Source: Rossellomorea aquimaris
Lineage (GTDB): Bacteria; Bacillota; Bacilli; Bacillales; Fictibacillaceae
Direction of reading: 5' to 3'
Assembly: GCA_020524245.1 (NCBI GenBank)
Contig: JAIVLN010000004.1
Span: 186,001-250,000, forward strand
Length of the DNA stretch: 64,000 bases
Shown in pieces: positions 17,439 through 24,587 of this stretch; the first letter of the stretch is position 1, and each line of letters starts with the position of its first letter. Below the pieces are notes generated by a model. It searched no databases, was not told the origin of the DNA, and saw only the letters and a list, made by a program, of their open reading frames with translations. The position numbers and the translations under genes are program-made.

Positions 17439-17984
17439 ATGGTAGACCATTATTTCTTTGCGGATCAGCCGATGACATTCAGGAATCTGACCTTCACTCA
17501 TCTGACCTTTGAAGAAGTCCGTGAACATATGCTTACTTTCATGAGAAAAGAGCCGTTAGGTAACTATAAACTCATGATCGGAACCGATTCTCATGTGTAT
17601 CAAAATGAAACCATCTTCATTACTGGGCTTGTCATGCAACGGGTCGGTAAAGGGGCATGGGCATGCTATAGAAAAATTCGATACCCTAATCCAATCCATA
17701 ACTTACATCAGAAAATCTCCTATGAAACCTCATTGACAGAAGAAGTTGCCTCTCTTTTTGATGAATCCCTTAAGAATCAGTTTGTCAACATCGTTCTTCC
17801 ACATGTATATAAAGGATCAAGCTTCATTATGGAAGGGCATCTCGACATTGGAAAAGAAAAACGAAACAAGACAAGGGAATTCGTTGCCGAAATGGTCGCA
17901 CGTATAGAAGCGCACGGTATTGAAGCAAAAATCAAACCCGAGTCACTTGTTGCCTCCAGTTATGCGAATCGCTATACAAAATAA
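17439..17984 (+). CDS. ykuK: YkuK/DUF458 family, RNase H-like fold protein
   Basis: The 181-residue protein matches the YkuK (DUF458) family, predicted to adopt an RNase H-like fold. The segment YKLMIGTDSHVYQNETIFITGLVM at about residues 43-66 carries the conserved GTDSH. KTREFVAEMVARIEAHG, KPESLVASSYANRYTK and an acidic pattern follow. The cellular role is unknown. AAGGAG precedes the ATG. It is a monocistronic gene behind a leader with a perfect inverted repeat. Confidence 0.88.
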   Translation: MVDHYFFADQPMTFRNLTFTHLTFEEVREHMLTFMRKEPLGNYKLMIGTDSHVYQNETIFITGLVMQRVGKGAWACYRKIRYPNPIHNLHQKISYETSLTEEVASLFDESLKNQFVNIVLPHVYKGSSFIMEGHLDIGKEKRNKTREFVAEMVARIEAHGIEAKIKPESLVASSYANRYTK

Positions 17985-18088
17985 GATCGTTCATAAAAAA
18001 GTAACAAAATTGGTTGCATCGGTACATGTTTTATGTTGAGTATTCAGATATACTGTTATCATGTATCAAAAGGTATGAGGTGAACAAC

Positions 18089-18538
18089 ATGTGCCGAAAA
18101 AGGATTTTTCTATTGATGATTTCTCTGTTTGTTTTTCTTTCTGCTTGTAGCAGTGAAGAACAATCAACCAAAATGACCCATGATTTGCAAAGCAATGATT
18201 GGACTCACCTCAAAGATCTTGGGGTAGATGCAGCAACAATTGAAGCCTATGACTTTGCTGTCCATCATCCGGAAGTGTTAAATTACATACCGTGTTATTG
18301 TGGATGTCACCATGATGCCGGTCACAAGAACAATACTGATTGTTTCGTAGATCAGATCGAAGACAATGTTGCGATTCTGGATGATATGGGGCTTGGCTGA
18401 GGAATTTGTGTCAATATAGCCCGTGAGGCTAAATTCGAATATGAAAAAGGGACAGACCTGAAAGACATTAGAGAAATGATTGAAACCAAATACGGTCAAA
18501 GTGGAATGGAGCCAACTCCAACACCAAAACCTATGTAA
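18089..18538 (+). CDS. PCYCGC-motif lipoprotein with in-frame TGA (candidate selenoprotein)
   Basis: The ATG at 18089 has an AGGTGA site upstream. The encoded protein has a lipobox (L-S-A-C20) and the family motif PCYCGCHHDAGHKNNTDCF at about residues 67-85. Codon 104 is TGA (18398-18400). The same frame continues for 45 sense codons to TAA at 18536-18538, beginning GICVNIAREAKFEYEKG, which looks like the normal C-terminus of PF13798 proteins. Read through as selenocysteine it gives U-G-I-C, in place of what I recall as a C-x-x-C in relatives. A hairpin fitting the bacterial SECIS pattern starts 12 nt after TGA. Alternatives are a recent nonsense mutation, a sequencing error, or a true stop giving a 103-residue protein. 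No sel genes lie in this window. Confidence 0.7.
18413..18435 (+). other. bSECIS-like hairpin immediately 3' of an in-frame TGA
   Basis: TAGCC and GGCTA (5 bp) close the apical loop CGTGA. An A-A mismatch and a 3-bp AAT/ATT extension lie below. The apical loop begins 21 nt after the TGA, and its first two nucleotides include a G. Both features match the published bacterial SECIS model as I know it. The stem is short, so this is suggestive only. Confidence 0.5.
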
Positions 18539-18540
18539 TG

Positions 18541-18590
18541 AAAAGCGACCATGTTGTTAATAGGTAACAACGTGGTCGCTTTTCTCTATA
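18541..18590. terminator. Bidirectional terminator between lipoprotein and GGDEF genes
   Basis: A long hairpin with arms AAAAGCGACCA plus GTTGTTA against TAACAAC plus TGGTCGCTTTT and a flanking T-rich end. It starts 3 bp after the TAA of the full-length lipoprotein frame, not after the internal TGA, and overlaps the 3' end of the convergent GGDEF gene. Confidence 0.85.
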
Positions 18591-19654
18591 TGGACACAAA
18601 CTTTATTCCTTCCTGTATGCTTCGCTATATAAAGGCCCTCATCCGCTTCCTTATATAACTTGTCAAATACTTTAACATTCTCCGGAAAGCTTGCGACACC
18701 GATGGATACTGTAATTTGAATGCCAGATCCATCCGGTAAATCGAATGTATGATTTTCAACAGCATTTCGTATACGTTCTGCAATTTCTTGAGCTGTTTCC
18801 AAATCACAATCTGGAAGTAAGATCGAAAACTCTTCGCCACCATTTCTAGACACGATATCTTTCATCCTAGCCTTCGATTTCAATATCTGACCCAATTGAC
18901 GAAGGACTTCATCCCCAGCTTCATGCCCATATGTATCATTTATTTTCTTAAAAAAGTCGATATCAATTAACAAAATTGACAACCGTTCACCTTTTGGTAG
19001 TCGATCTCTTTTAAATGCATTCATTTCTTCATCAAATTTACGGACATTGTTCAAGCTGGTTAGGAAATCGACTTTCGCCTGAGCTTTATAAGTTTTTACC
19101 ATTTCGTTATATCGGTATAAGTAAATCCATAAAGACACCGTTAAAAATCCAACTGGGATGGAAATGACGCACAAATAGAATGTACTATCTACAGCTTGAT
19201 CAAAACTGACAAGATGGTTGATGACCATGAATACGAGCGCTAACGTGATCATATTCATGATGAATCCTTTAACATAGTAATTGTATCTCAATTTCGTAAT
19301 TAAACTGTATAGGACTCCTATGAACACAAATAAAACGGCTACAGTCAACGACGCTTCAGTAACACCGAAGAGTAATATTCTTCCTGAGGCAATGATCACT
19401 GCCGAAAGCATTGCGGAGACAGGTCCACCAAACAAAGCAGCAATAATCATGAATAAGTGACGCATATCCAGGATTACCGTCTCTGTGATTTTGATGGAAT
19501 AGTACATCAGGACGATCCCCATTAGACCTGTACCAATTCCAATGAAGAGCTTGTTTACAAACCTAGAAAATTTCTGTTCACGCCATCCCATGATGAAGCC
19601 CACTAAAAACAAATACGATAAAATTAGTGTTGTATGAAATATTAAGTCCTTCAT
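18557..19654 (-). CDS. Membrane-bound diguanylate cyclase (5TMR-LYT + GGDEF)
   Basis: The 365-residue protein has six hydrophobic segments in residues 1-185, resembling the 5TM receptor LytS-YhcK domain, followed by a GGDEF domain (about 195-355). The active-site loop reads RNGGEEF near residue 272, a catalytically competent GG[D/E]EF. DFLTSLNNVRKFDEE and LLIDIDFFKKINDTYGHEAGDEV are intact nucleotide- and metal-binding segments. I do not see a clear RxxD inhibitory site at the usual place before the GGEEF. The enzyme should make c-di-GMP from GTP. It is transcribed away from a c-di-GMP riboswitch and a probable c-di-GMP-binding ATPase gene. Confidence 0.92.
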   Translation of the reverse strand: MKDLIFHTTLILSYLFLVGFIMGWREQKFSRFVNKLFIGIGTGLMGIVLMYYSIKITETVILDMRHLFMIIAALFGGPVSAMLSAVIIASGRILLFGVTEASLTVAVLFVFIGVLYSLITKLRYNYYVKGFIMNMITLALVFMVINHLVSFDQAVDSTFYLCVISIPVGFLTVSLWIYLYRYNEMVKTYKAQAKVDFLTSLNNVRKFDEEMNAFKRDRLPKGERLSILLIDIDFFKKINDTYGHEAGDEVLRQLGQILKSKARMKDIVSRNGGEEFSILLPDCDLETAQEIAERIRNAVENHTFDLPDGSGIQITVSIGVASFPENVKVFDKLYKEADEGLYIAKHTGRNKVCVHIEKSDHVVTY

Positions 19655-19991
19655 TATGTATAATCACCCTAAACATGTTGTTATGAGTATTTTACCATAA
19701 TCAGGTAGCGTTCATGGATTGAAAATCTATAATTTTCTTTGTTTCGACATAATCATCCCGTTCAGAAACGAGCAATTATTCCTATTAACCCTAGATTCGC
19801 GTAGTCACAAATACCTAAAGTGTATTGTCAGAAAAAATAAAATACTCACTTGCTGGTTCTTTCTATCTAGCATTCAATTTAGTGAATATGCTCTATTTTT
19901 CCAACTATAAGTTTACAGTATAATTGAATTAATCAGAAAAAGGTTATTTTTTCCTAGACAAAAAATAAATTCCACTCAAGCCAAATGAATG

Positions 19992-20077
19992 AAAAAAGGC
20001 AAACCCATACGAAAGTTGGGGACGCAAAGCCACGAGTCTAAGCCTTCTTGCATAGGTATGATCGTCGGGCCGCTCAA
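19992..20077 (+). promoter_or_regulatory. Cyclic-di-GMP-I (GEMM) riboswitch
   Basis: The class I aptamer landmarks are all present in order: AGGCAAACC, a stem with GAAA tetraloop, GGGACGCAAAGCCACG, GTCTAAG, and a second stem ending near GGTATGATCGTCGGGCC. It lies 75 nt upstream of the ATPase start. A GGCTTTTT run at about 20083-20090 could form the 3' arm of a terminator with AAGCC upstream, suggesting transcriptional control. A TATAAT at 19919-19924 is a possible -10 for the leader, without a good -35. The rest of the 330-bp gap from the GGDEF start shows nothing else recognisable. Confidence 0.92.
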
Positions 20078-20151
20078 ACATTGGCTTTTTATGTCTATTG
20101 TTATCCTATTTTTTACATCAGTGTCGGAAAAGTACCAAAAGGAGGTTGTAT

Positions 20152-21789
20152 ATGCGCATAGGTGAATTATTAATTATGAATGGTCTGATTACTGAAGATC
20201 AGCTTGAAAAGGCACTTCAAAAACAGACACATTCCTTTAAAAAGATCGGGGAAATATTAGTAGAGGATCATCTCATAACCGAACGTCAACTTGCTGAAGC
20301 CCTGGAATTTCAACTCGGCATACCCGTTGTAAATATGGATGAAACCGTTCCGAACCGAAGTACCATTCAACTCATACATGAAGCATTGGCCAGAAAACAC
20401 TGCTTCATACCGATTGAACAAATGAGCGGTAAGCTTAAAGTGGCAATGGTGGATCCACTTAATCAAGAGGCCATCAAAGATATCCAGGAAACAACAGGTA
20501 TGATCATCCAACCTTGTATTGCAACAAGAAGTGAACTAGAGATGGCGATTATCGACCATTACGGGGTTTTGAGCTCAGTTAAAGAGTTGAATGATATCAT
20601 CGAGTATGCCGTCCAGCAAAATGCGAGTGATATTCACTTGGATGCTGAAAAAGATGGGCTTTCAGTCAAATATCGCATCAATCAGATGCTTGAAAAACAA
20701 AAAGTCATCACAAACGATCTGAAAGAATCGATTATTGGTAGGATCAAAACGATTGCGAGTTTAAATGCATCAAAAAGGGGACTCCCGCAAACTGGATACA
20801 TACATAAGGAGGCGTATAATACGGATTACGACATCCGCGTTTCAACGATTCCTACCATTAATGGGGAAAGTGCTGTCTTAAAGTTGATCGATCGTACGGA
20901 TCAATTGTTAAAACTTAGTGTATTCGGTTTCACTGAAAATAATCTGAAGCAAGTCGAATCAGCCATTGACCGTCGCAGCGGGTTTGTCCTTATCTCAGGA
21001 CCCGCTATGAGTGGAAAAACGACATCACTGTATTCCATTCTAGATCATATCAATCACCAAAAACATAAGATCGTAACCGTTGAACAAAGTGTAGAAAGAA
21101 GGCTGGATGGGATCACTCAAGTGGAAGTGAATGATTCAATCGGATTTAATTTCACGAACGGATTAAGCACCATGCTGAATCAAGATCCTAACGTCATCAT
21201 GGTAAGTCATTTAGAAGATACACAGACGGTTGAGGCGTCAACGCGAATTTCATTATCAGGACGACTCGTTCTTGGCTCGATTCACGGAAAAGATGCAGTG
21301 GGGACCATCCGAAGACTTCTTGATATGGGGATTGAACCTTATCTTCTCGCAACCTCCTTAACTTGTATTGTAAATCAACGATTGGTTAGGAAGGTTTGTG
21401 AACGGTGTGCAAAAAGCATGCCTGCGTCTGATGAAGAGTCCAAACTTTTTGAAGCACACGGACTGGTACCTACAGATGATGCGAAAAGCAAAAGTGCAAT
21501 CGGAAATTTCCGCTCGTTCGTAACGACAAATAAAAGTTCCAAGATTGCTGTAGTCCGTGGAGATGGTTGTAAGTTATGTAACAATACAGGTTACAAAGGA
21601 TTGATCGGTATTCACGAAGTATTGACAATAGACGATGAACTTCGTGACATGATCTTGCAGAATCGTCCTGCGGAAGCGTTCCGAGAACACCTTGAAGGAA
21701 AAGAATTTCAAACGCTGCTCCACGATGGACTTACAAAAGTCAAAGAGGGTATCACAACCGTCGATGACGTACTAACCAATATCCAATGA
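20152..21789 (+). CDS. Orphan PilB/GspE-like ATPase with N-terminal MshEN (c-di-GMP-binding) motifs
   Basis: 545 residues. The N-terminus carries two tandem MshEN-type motifs (IGELLIMNGLITEDQLEKAL and IGEILVEDHLITERQLAEAL), the c-di-GMP-binding element of MshE/PilB ATPases. The ATPase core has a good Walker A (G283-PAMSGK-T290), but the Asp box reads TVEQSVE (usual TIEDPVE) and Walker B reads VSHLED at 351-356 (usual VGEIRD), losing the catalytic Glu. The His box (GSIHGKD) and the zinc tetracysteine (C416, C419, C473, C476) remain. No pilin, PilC or prepilin peptidase gene is adjacent. AAAGGAGG precedes ATG 20152. It may be a regulatory or weakly active ATPase acting on a pilus system elsewhere. 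Confidence 0.85.
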   Translation: MRIGELLIMNGLITEDQLEKALQKQTHSFKKIGEILVEDHLITERQLAEALEFQLGIPVVNMDETVPNRSTIQLIHEALARKHCFIPIEQMSGKLKVAMVDPLNQEAIKDIQETTGMIIQPCIATRSELEMAIIDHYGVLSSVKELNDIIEYAVQQNASDIHLDAEKDGLSVKYRINQMLEKQKVITNDLKESIIGRIKTIASLNASKRGLPQTGYIHKEAYNTDYDIRVSTIPTINGESAVLKLIDRTDQLLKLSVFGFTENNLKQVESAIDRRSGFVLISGPAMSGKTTSLYSILDHINHQKHKIVTVEQSVERRLDGITQVEVNDSIGFNFTNGLSTMLNQDPNVIMVSHLEDTQTVEASTRISLSGRLVLGSIHGKDAVGTIRRLLDMGIEPYLLATSLTCIVNQRLVRKVCERCAKSMPASDEESKLFEAHGLVPTDDAKSKSAIGNFRSFVTTNKSSKIAVVRGDGCKLCNNTGYKGLIGIHEVLTIDDELRDMILQNRPAEAFREHLEGKEFQTLLHDGLTKVKEGITTVDDVLTNIQ

Positions 21790-21835
21790 ATATAGAATCA
21801 ATGATTGAACCTAAATTGATTAAGGGGGAAATGGG

Positions 21836-22660
21836 ATGTCTTATAATTTTCTAGTCGTAGATGATACAAGCTTTATGAGAAAAATGGCACGAGAATGCTT
21901 GATTCAACATGGGTATCACGTTGTAGGCGAAGCGGTGAACGGAAAGGAAGCCGTTGAAAAATTCAAGGAATTGGAACCGGACGTTGTCATGATGGATCTT
22001 ACCATGCCTGAAATGAACGGGGTAGATGCGATTAAGGAAATTTTATCTTATGATGCAGAAGCTGTCATACTCGTTTGTTCTGCAAGCAACCAAAAGGATC
22101 TGATTCAAGAAGCATTGGATGCAGGAGCAGTTGGGTATCTAATGAAGCCTTTCAAACCTGACTACATGCAAGAAATCGTAAAACGTTACGCAGAACCCCG
22201 TTTACAGCCACCTGTATCTGAAGAACAGGAAGAGTCGATAACCGATGGTCCAGAGGAAGGAATAGAAGCAGTTGAAAAACAGGATATAATAGAAGATCAA
22301 CATATTTCCATCGAGAAGGGGGCAGAAGAGGTTGCGGCTGCAATCGAAGCAACCACTCTTGTACAGGAACCAGTCGAGAAAGAGCTGCCTCAGCCAGTAG
22401 AAGTGAGAAAGCAATCTATGATTCCTAAGTCAGATAAGAAAATCCAATTTAAAACAAGCTATATGTGTAACTGGGAAGAAGAAGTTCAAGGGGAAAACAG
22501 AGCTTATTCCTTCACTTATACAGAGAATGATCACAACGTCACAATTGATATGATGGATGAACAGAATGAGAAACAATCCATCCGGATGACACTAGATGGA
22601 TTCCGAGAACTACATGATTGGCTTGAGCAACGTCTTGAAGAAGGTAGAAGAATGAAATAA
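21836..22660 (+). CDS. CheY-like response regulator with unknown C-terminal domain
   Basis: The 274-residue protein starts with a complete receiver domain: acidic pocket D9-D10, phosphoacceptor D54, S82 and K104 before P-F. Residues 115-200 are an acidic, Glu-rich linker. The last 75 residues form a small domain (IQFKTSYMCNWEEE to EEGRRMK) that I do not recognise and that is not a DNA-binding HTH. It begins 46 bp after the secretion-type ATPase gene, with an AAGGGGGAAATGG site, and shares its c-di-GMP riboswitch-controlled transcript. No sensor kinase is adjacent. A link between phospho-signalling and the ATPase is inferred from context. Confidence 0.88.
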   Translation: MSYNFLVVDDTSFMRKMARECLIQHGYHVVGEAVNGKEAVEKFKELEPDVVMMDLTMPEMNGVDAIKEILSYDAEAVILVCSASNQKDLIQEALDAGAVGYLMKPFKPDYMQEIVKRYAEPRLQPPVSEEQEESITDGPEEGIEAVEKQDIIEDQHISIEKGAEEVAAAIEATTLVQEPVEKELPQPVEVRKQSMIPKSDKKIQFKTSYMCNWEEEVQGENRAYSFTYTENDHNVTIDMMDEQNEKQSIRMTLDGFRELHDWLEQRLEEGRRMK

Positions 22661-22671
22661 GAATGAAGGAA

Positions 22672-22706
22672 GGCTGTTCCCTTATTTCCAGGGAGCAGCC
22701 CATTTT
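22672..22706 (+). terminator. Terminator of the c-di-GMP riboswitch operon
   Basis: The arms GGCTGTTCCC and GGGAGCAGCC enclose a 9-nt loop and are followed by CATTTTCTT, 12 bp after the response regulator stop. Confidence 0.8.
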
Positions 22707-22711
22707 CTTAA

Positions 22712-22903
22712 TTACAGCTGATATTCGGATATAGGAATGTCAAGTGCAGTAGATAGTTTAAAGAGTGTATCACGATCAGGGACGATTTCATTGTTCTCAA
22801 TTTTTTTGATCGTACTGATGGAAAGCCTTGTATTCAACGCCAATTGTTCTATTGAAATGTTCTTTTCCTTTCGATGGTGTTGAATCGTATGACCAATATC
22901 CAA
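22712..22903 (-). CDS. Small XRE-family HTH regulator
   Basis: The protein is about 63 residues and consists almost entirely of a Cro/C1-type helix-turn-helix (IGHTIQHHRKEKNISIEQLA, then LSISTIKKIENNEIVPDRDT). The TTG at 22903 is preferred because GGAGG lies about 7 nt upstream. A GTG at 22978 would give 88 residues but with an unrelated N-terminal extension and without a clear ribosome site. An 18-bp palindrome at 22963-22980 upstream may be its operator. The target is unknown. Confidence 0.8.
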   Translation of the reverse strand: MDIGHTIQHHRKEKNISIEQLALNTRLSISTIKKIENNEIVPDRDTLFKLSTALDIPISEYQL

Positions 22904-22962
22904 GACAATCCCTCCTTCATCTTGTTTATTATCTTCATCATACAAAATCAATTCGATTTCGA

Positions 22963-22980
22963 CTGTGATAATAATCACAG
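22963..22980. promoter_or_regulatory. Perfect palindrome, possible operator
   Basis: CTGTGAT and ATCACAG flank AATA, giving an 18-bp site in the intergenic space between the XRE gene (-) and the serine hydrolase gene (+). It is placed so that it could control either gene. Confidence 0.45.
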
Positions 22981-23053
22981 CAATTAATGCAGGTCTATGT
23001 ACGGCGACCTAGAAGTTAGATGAGCAGACCTAAAGATATGGAGATGATTGAAA

Positions 23054-24082
23054 ATGATCAAAGGCTTAACTATCGACAAGAAAATAGATGAAGTAATAGA
23101 GAAACACTCTTTTTCTGGTGTCGTCGTTTTGAAAAAAGATAGAGAGACCATACTTCAAAAAACGGCTGGTCTTTATAATCGGCCAGAAGCCCTCCCTGTT
23201 CGAACAGACACCCGATTCGCCATTGCATCCGGGTGCAAATTGTTCACGGCTATCGCCATTTGCCAGCTCGTTGAGAAAGAATTATTAACATTTGATACCC
23301 GATTGACAGATTGTTTGGATATCCTGTTTCCGAACTTCTCAAAAGAGATAACTATTCATCACTTACTTACACATTCTTCTGGTATTCCGGACTACTTCGA
23401 CGAGTCCGTCATGGATGATTATGAAGATCTATGGAAAACGATCCCGATGTACCATGTACGAAAACTGGAAGATTTCCTTCCATTGTTCCAACAAAAAGAA
23501 CAAATGTTCAAAGCTGGTGAAAAGTTTCATTACAACAACGCCGGATACATCGTGTTAGGTCTTGTCGTAGAACAGTTGACTGGAATGGATTTTACGGATT
23601 ATGTGGAAGCGAATATTTTTGAGAAGTGTGGGATGATTCATTCAGGCTATTTTTCACTGGATCGACTTCCTCCCAACACCGCAATTGGATATATAGATGA
23701 AGATGATGGGGCCTATAGGACGAATTCGTTTGCTATGCCGTTGAAAGGTGGTTCAGATGGTGGGGCTTATGTGACCGCTTCCGATATGATCAAGCTTTGG
23801 GAAGGATTGTTAGAGTTCACATTATTGAGTGAGTCGATGACCAAAACCTTACTGTATAGGCATATGAAAGCACGTGAAGATGCCTATTACGGCTATGGCG
23901 TCTGGTTGAACATGAAGGAGGGACAATTGTTGAAATACCATGTCATGGGATATGACCCAGGGGTAAGTTTCCACTCGGCAGTATATCCTGAATTTGGTTT
24001 AAAACTCGCAATTCCTTCAAATCAAGCTGACGGTCCGTTTTTCATCATGAAGACGATAGAAGAAGAGTTATCGAACGCTTAA
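23054..24082 (+). CDS. Serine hydrolase of the beta-lactamase / class C penicillin-binding fold
   Basis: The 342-residue protein has the SxxK nucleophile motif S59-G-C-K62 and the YxN motif (Y-N-N in KFHYNNAGYIVLG), defining PF00144. I find no signal peptide and the N-terminus is hydrophilic, so it is probably cytoplasmic. Relatives include esterases and D-amino-acid peptidases. True beta-lactamase activity is unlikely from context, and the substrate is unknown. ATG 23054 is favoured over TTG 23048 because GGAG lies 10 nt upstream. A divergent XRE regulator precedes it. Confidence 0.88.
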   Translation: MIKGLTIDKKIDEVIEKHSFSGVVVLKKDRETILQKTAGLYNRPEALPVRTDTRFAIASGCKLFTAIAICQLVEKELLTFDTRLTDCLDILFPNFSKEITIHHLLTHSSGIPDYFDESVMDDYEDLWKTIPMYHVRKLEDFLPLFQQKEQMFKAGEKFHYNNAGYIVLGLVVEQLTGMDFTDYVEANIFEKCGMIHSGYFSLDRLPPNTAIGYIDEDDGAYRTNSFAMPLKGGSDGGAYVTASDMIKLWEGLLEFTLLSESMTKTLLYRHMKAREDAYYGYGVWLNMKEGQLLKYHVMGYDPGVSFHSAVYPEFGLKLAIPSNQADGPFFIMKTIEEELSNA

Positions 24083-24083
24083 A

Positions 24084-24111
24084 AATAAACCGCCAGATTT
24101 GGCGGTTTATT
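24084..24111. terminator. Bidirectional terminator
   Basis: Perfect 12-bp arms AATAAACCGCCA and TGGCGGTTTATT with a 4-nt loop lie between the serine hydrolase gene and the convergent small gene, overlapping the latter's last codons. Confidence 0.85.
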
Positions 24112-24415
24112 CTTTCTTCCGATTATGGATTTCTTCGTTCACCACAAACGCTAAATCATCATTTCCAAACAGTGATAAAACACCTAGCAATGTCTGATCC
24201 GCAATATCTTCTGATTCCTCTTTCGATACAGTCAGGTCGATCGCTTGTTGGAGGGCAGGATTCGCCCCTTGATCCGGATATGCTTTCACGTATAAAGCAT
24301 GGGGATCCAGGTCATGATTGACACACCACTGGGCAAAGACAAGAATCATCATATGCTCATCTTTTTGGTAGTTCTGAATGATTTTCTTCTCTAGATCTTT
24401 AGAATCCACTTTCAT
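24107..24415 (-). CDS. Conserved hypothetical protein, acidic and helical
   Basis: The protein is about 102 residues from ATG 24415 with an AAAGGGGA site. An upstream in-frame ATG would give 145 residues, but the added part is not protein-like. It is soluble and acidic, with no motif I recognise. Regularly spaced hydrophobic residues suggest a helical bundle. It is convergent with the serine hydrolase and divergent from the MFS gene. Confidence 0.7.
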   Translation of the reverse strand: MKVDSKDLEKKIIQNYQKDEHMMILVFAQWCVNHDLDPHALYVKAYPDQGANPALQQAIDLTVSKEESEDIADQTLLGVLSLFGNDDLAFVVNEEIHNRKKE

Positions 24416-24587
24416 TTCCCCTTTTCCTCTTATAACGCTCATTATAGCGGACATTTCAAGGCTTACACAATATCCTGGACATGCATATTTCATCTTAATT
24501 AGGTAAAAATGTGTAGGGCATACAAGCTCCTGTAACATATCCACTCACATACCCAATCAATCGATCTGAACCCATGGAGAGAACGAA

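Noticed and set aside
18014-18400. Stand-alone 128-aa lipoprotein ending at the TGA
   Set aside because: The signal peptide begins at 18089 behind a good ribosome site. The conserved C-terminal part continues in frame after the TGA, and the terminator follows the later TAA. The short version remains possible but is less likely.
23054-24082. Antibiotic-resistance beta-lactamase
   Set aside because: SxxK and YxN define only the broad serine hydrolase fold. No signal peptide is seen and the sequence is unlike class A or C resistance enzymes.
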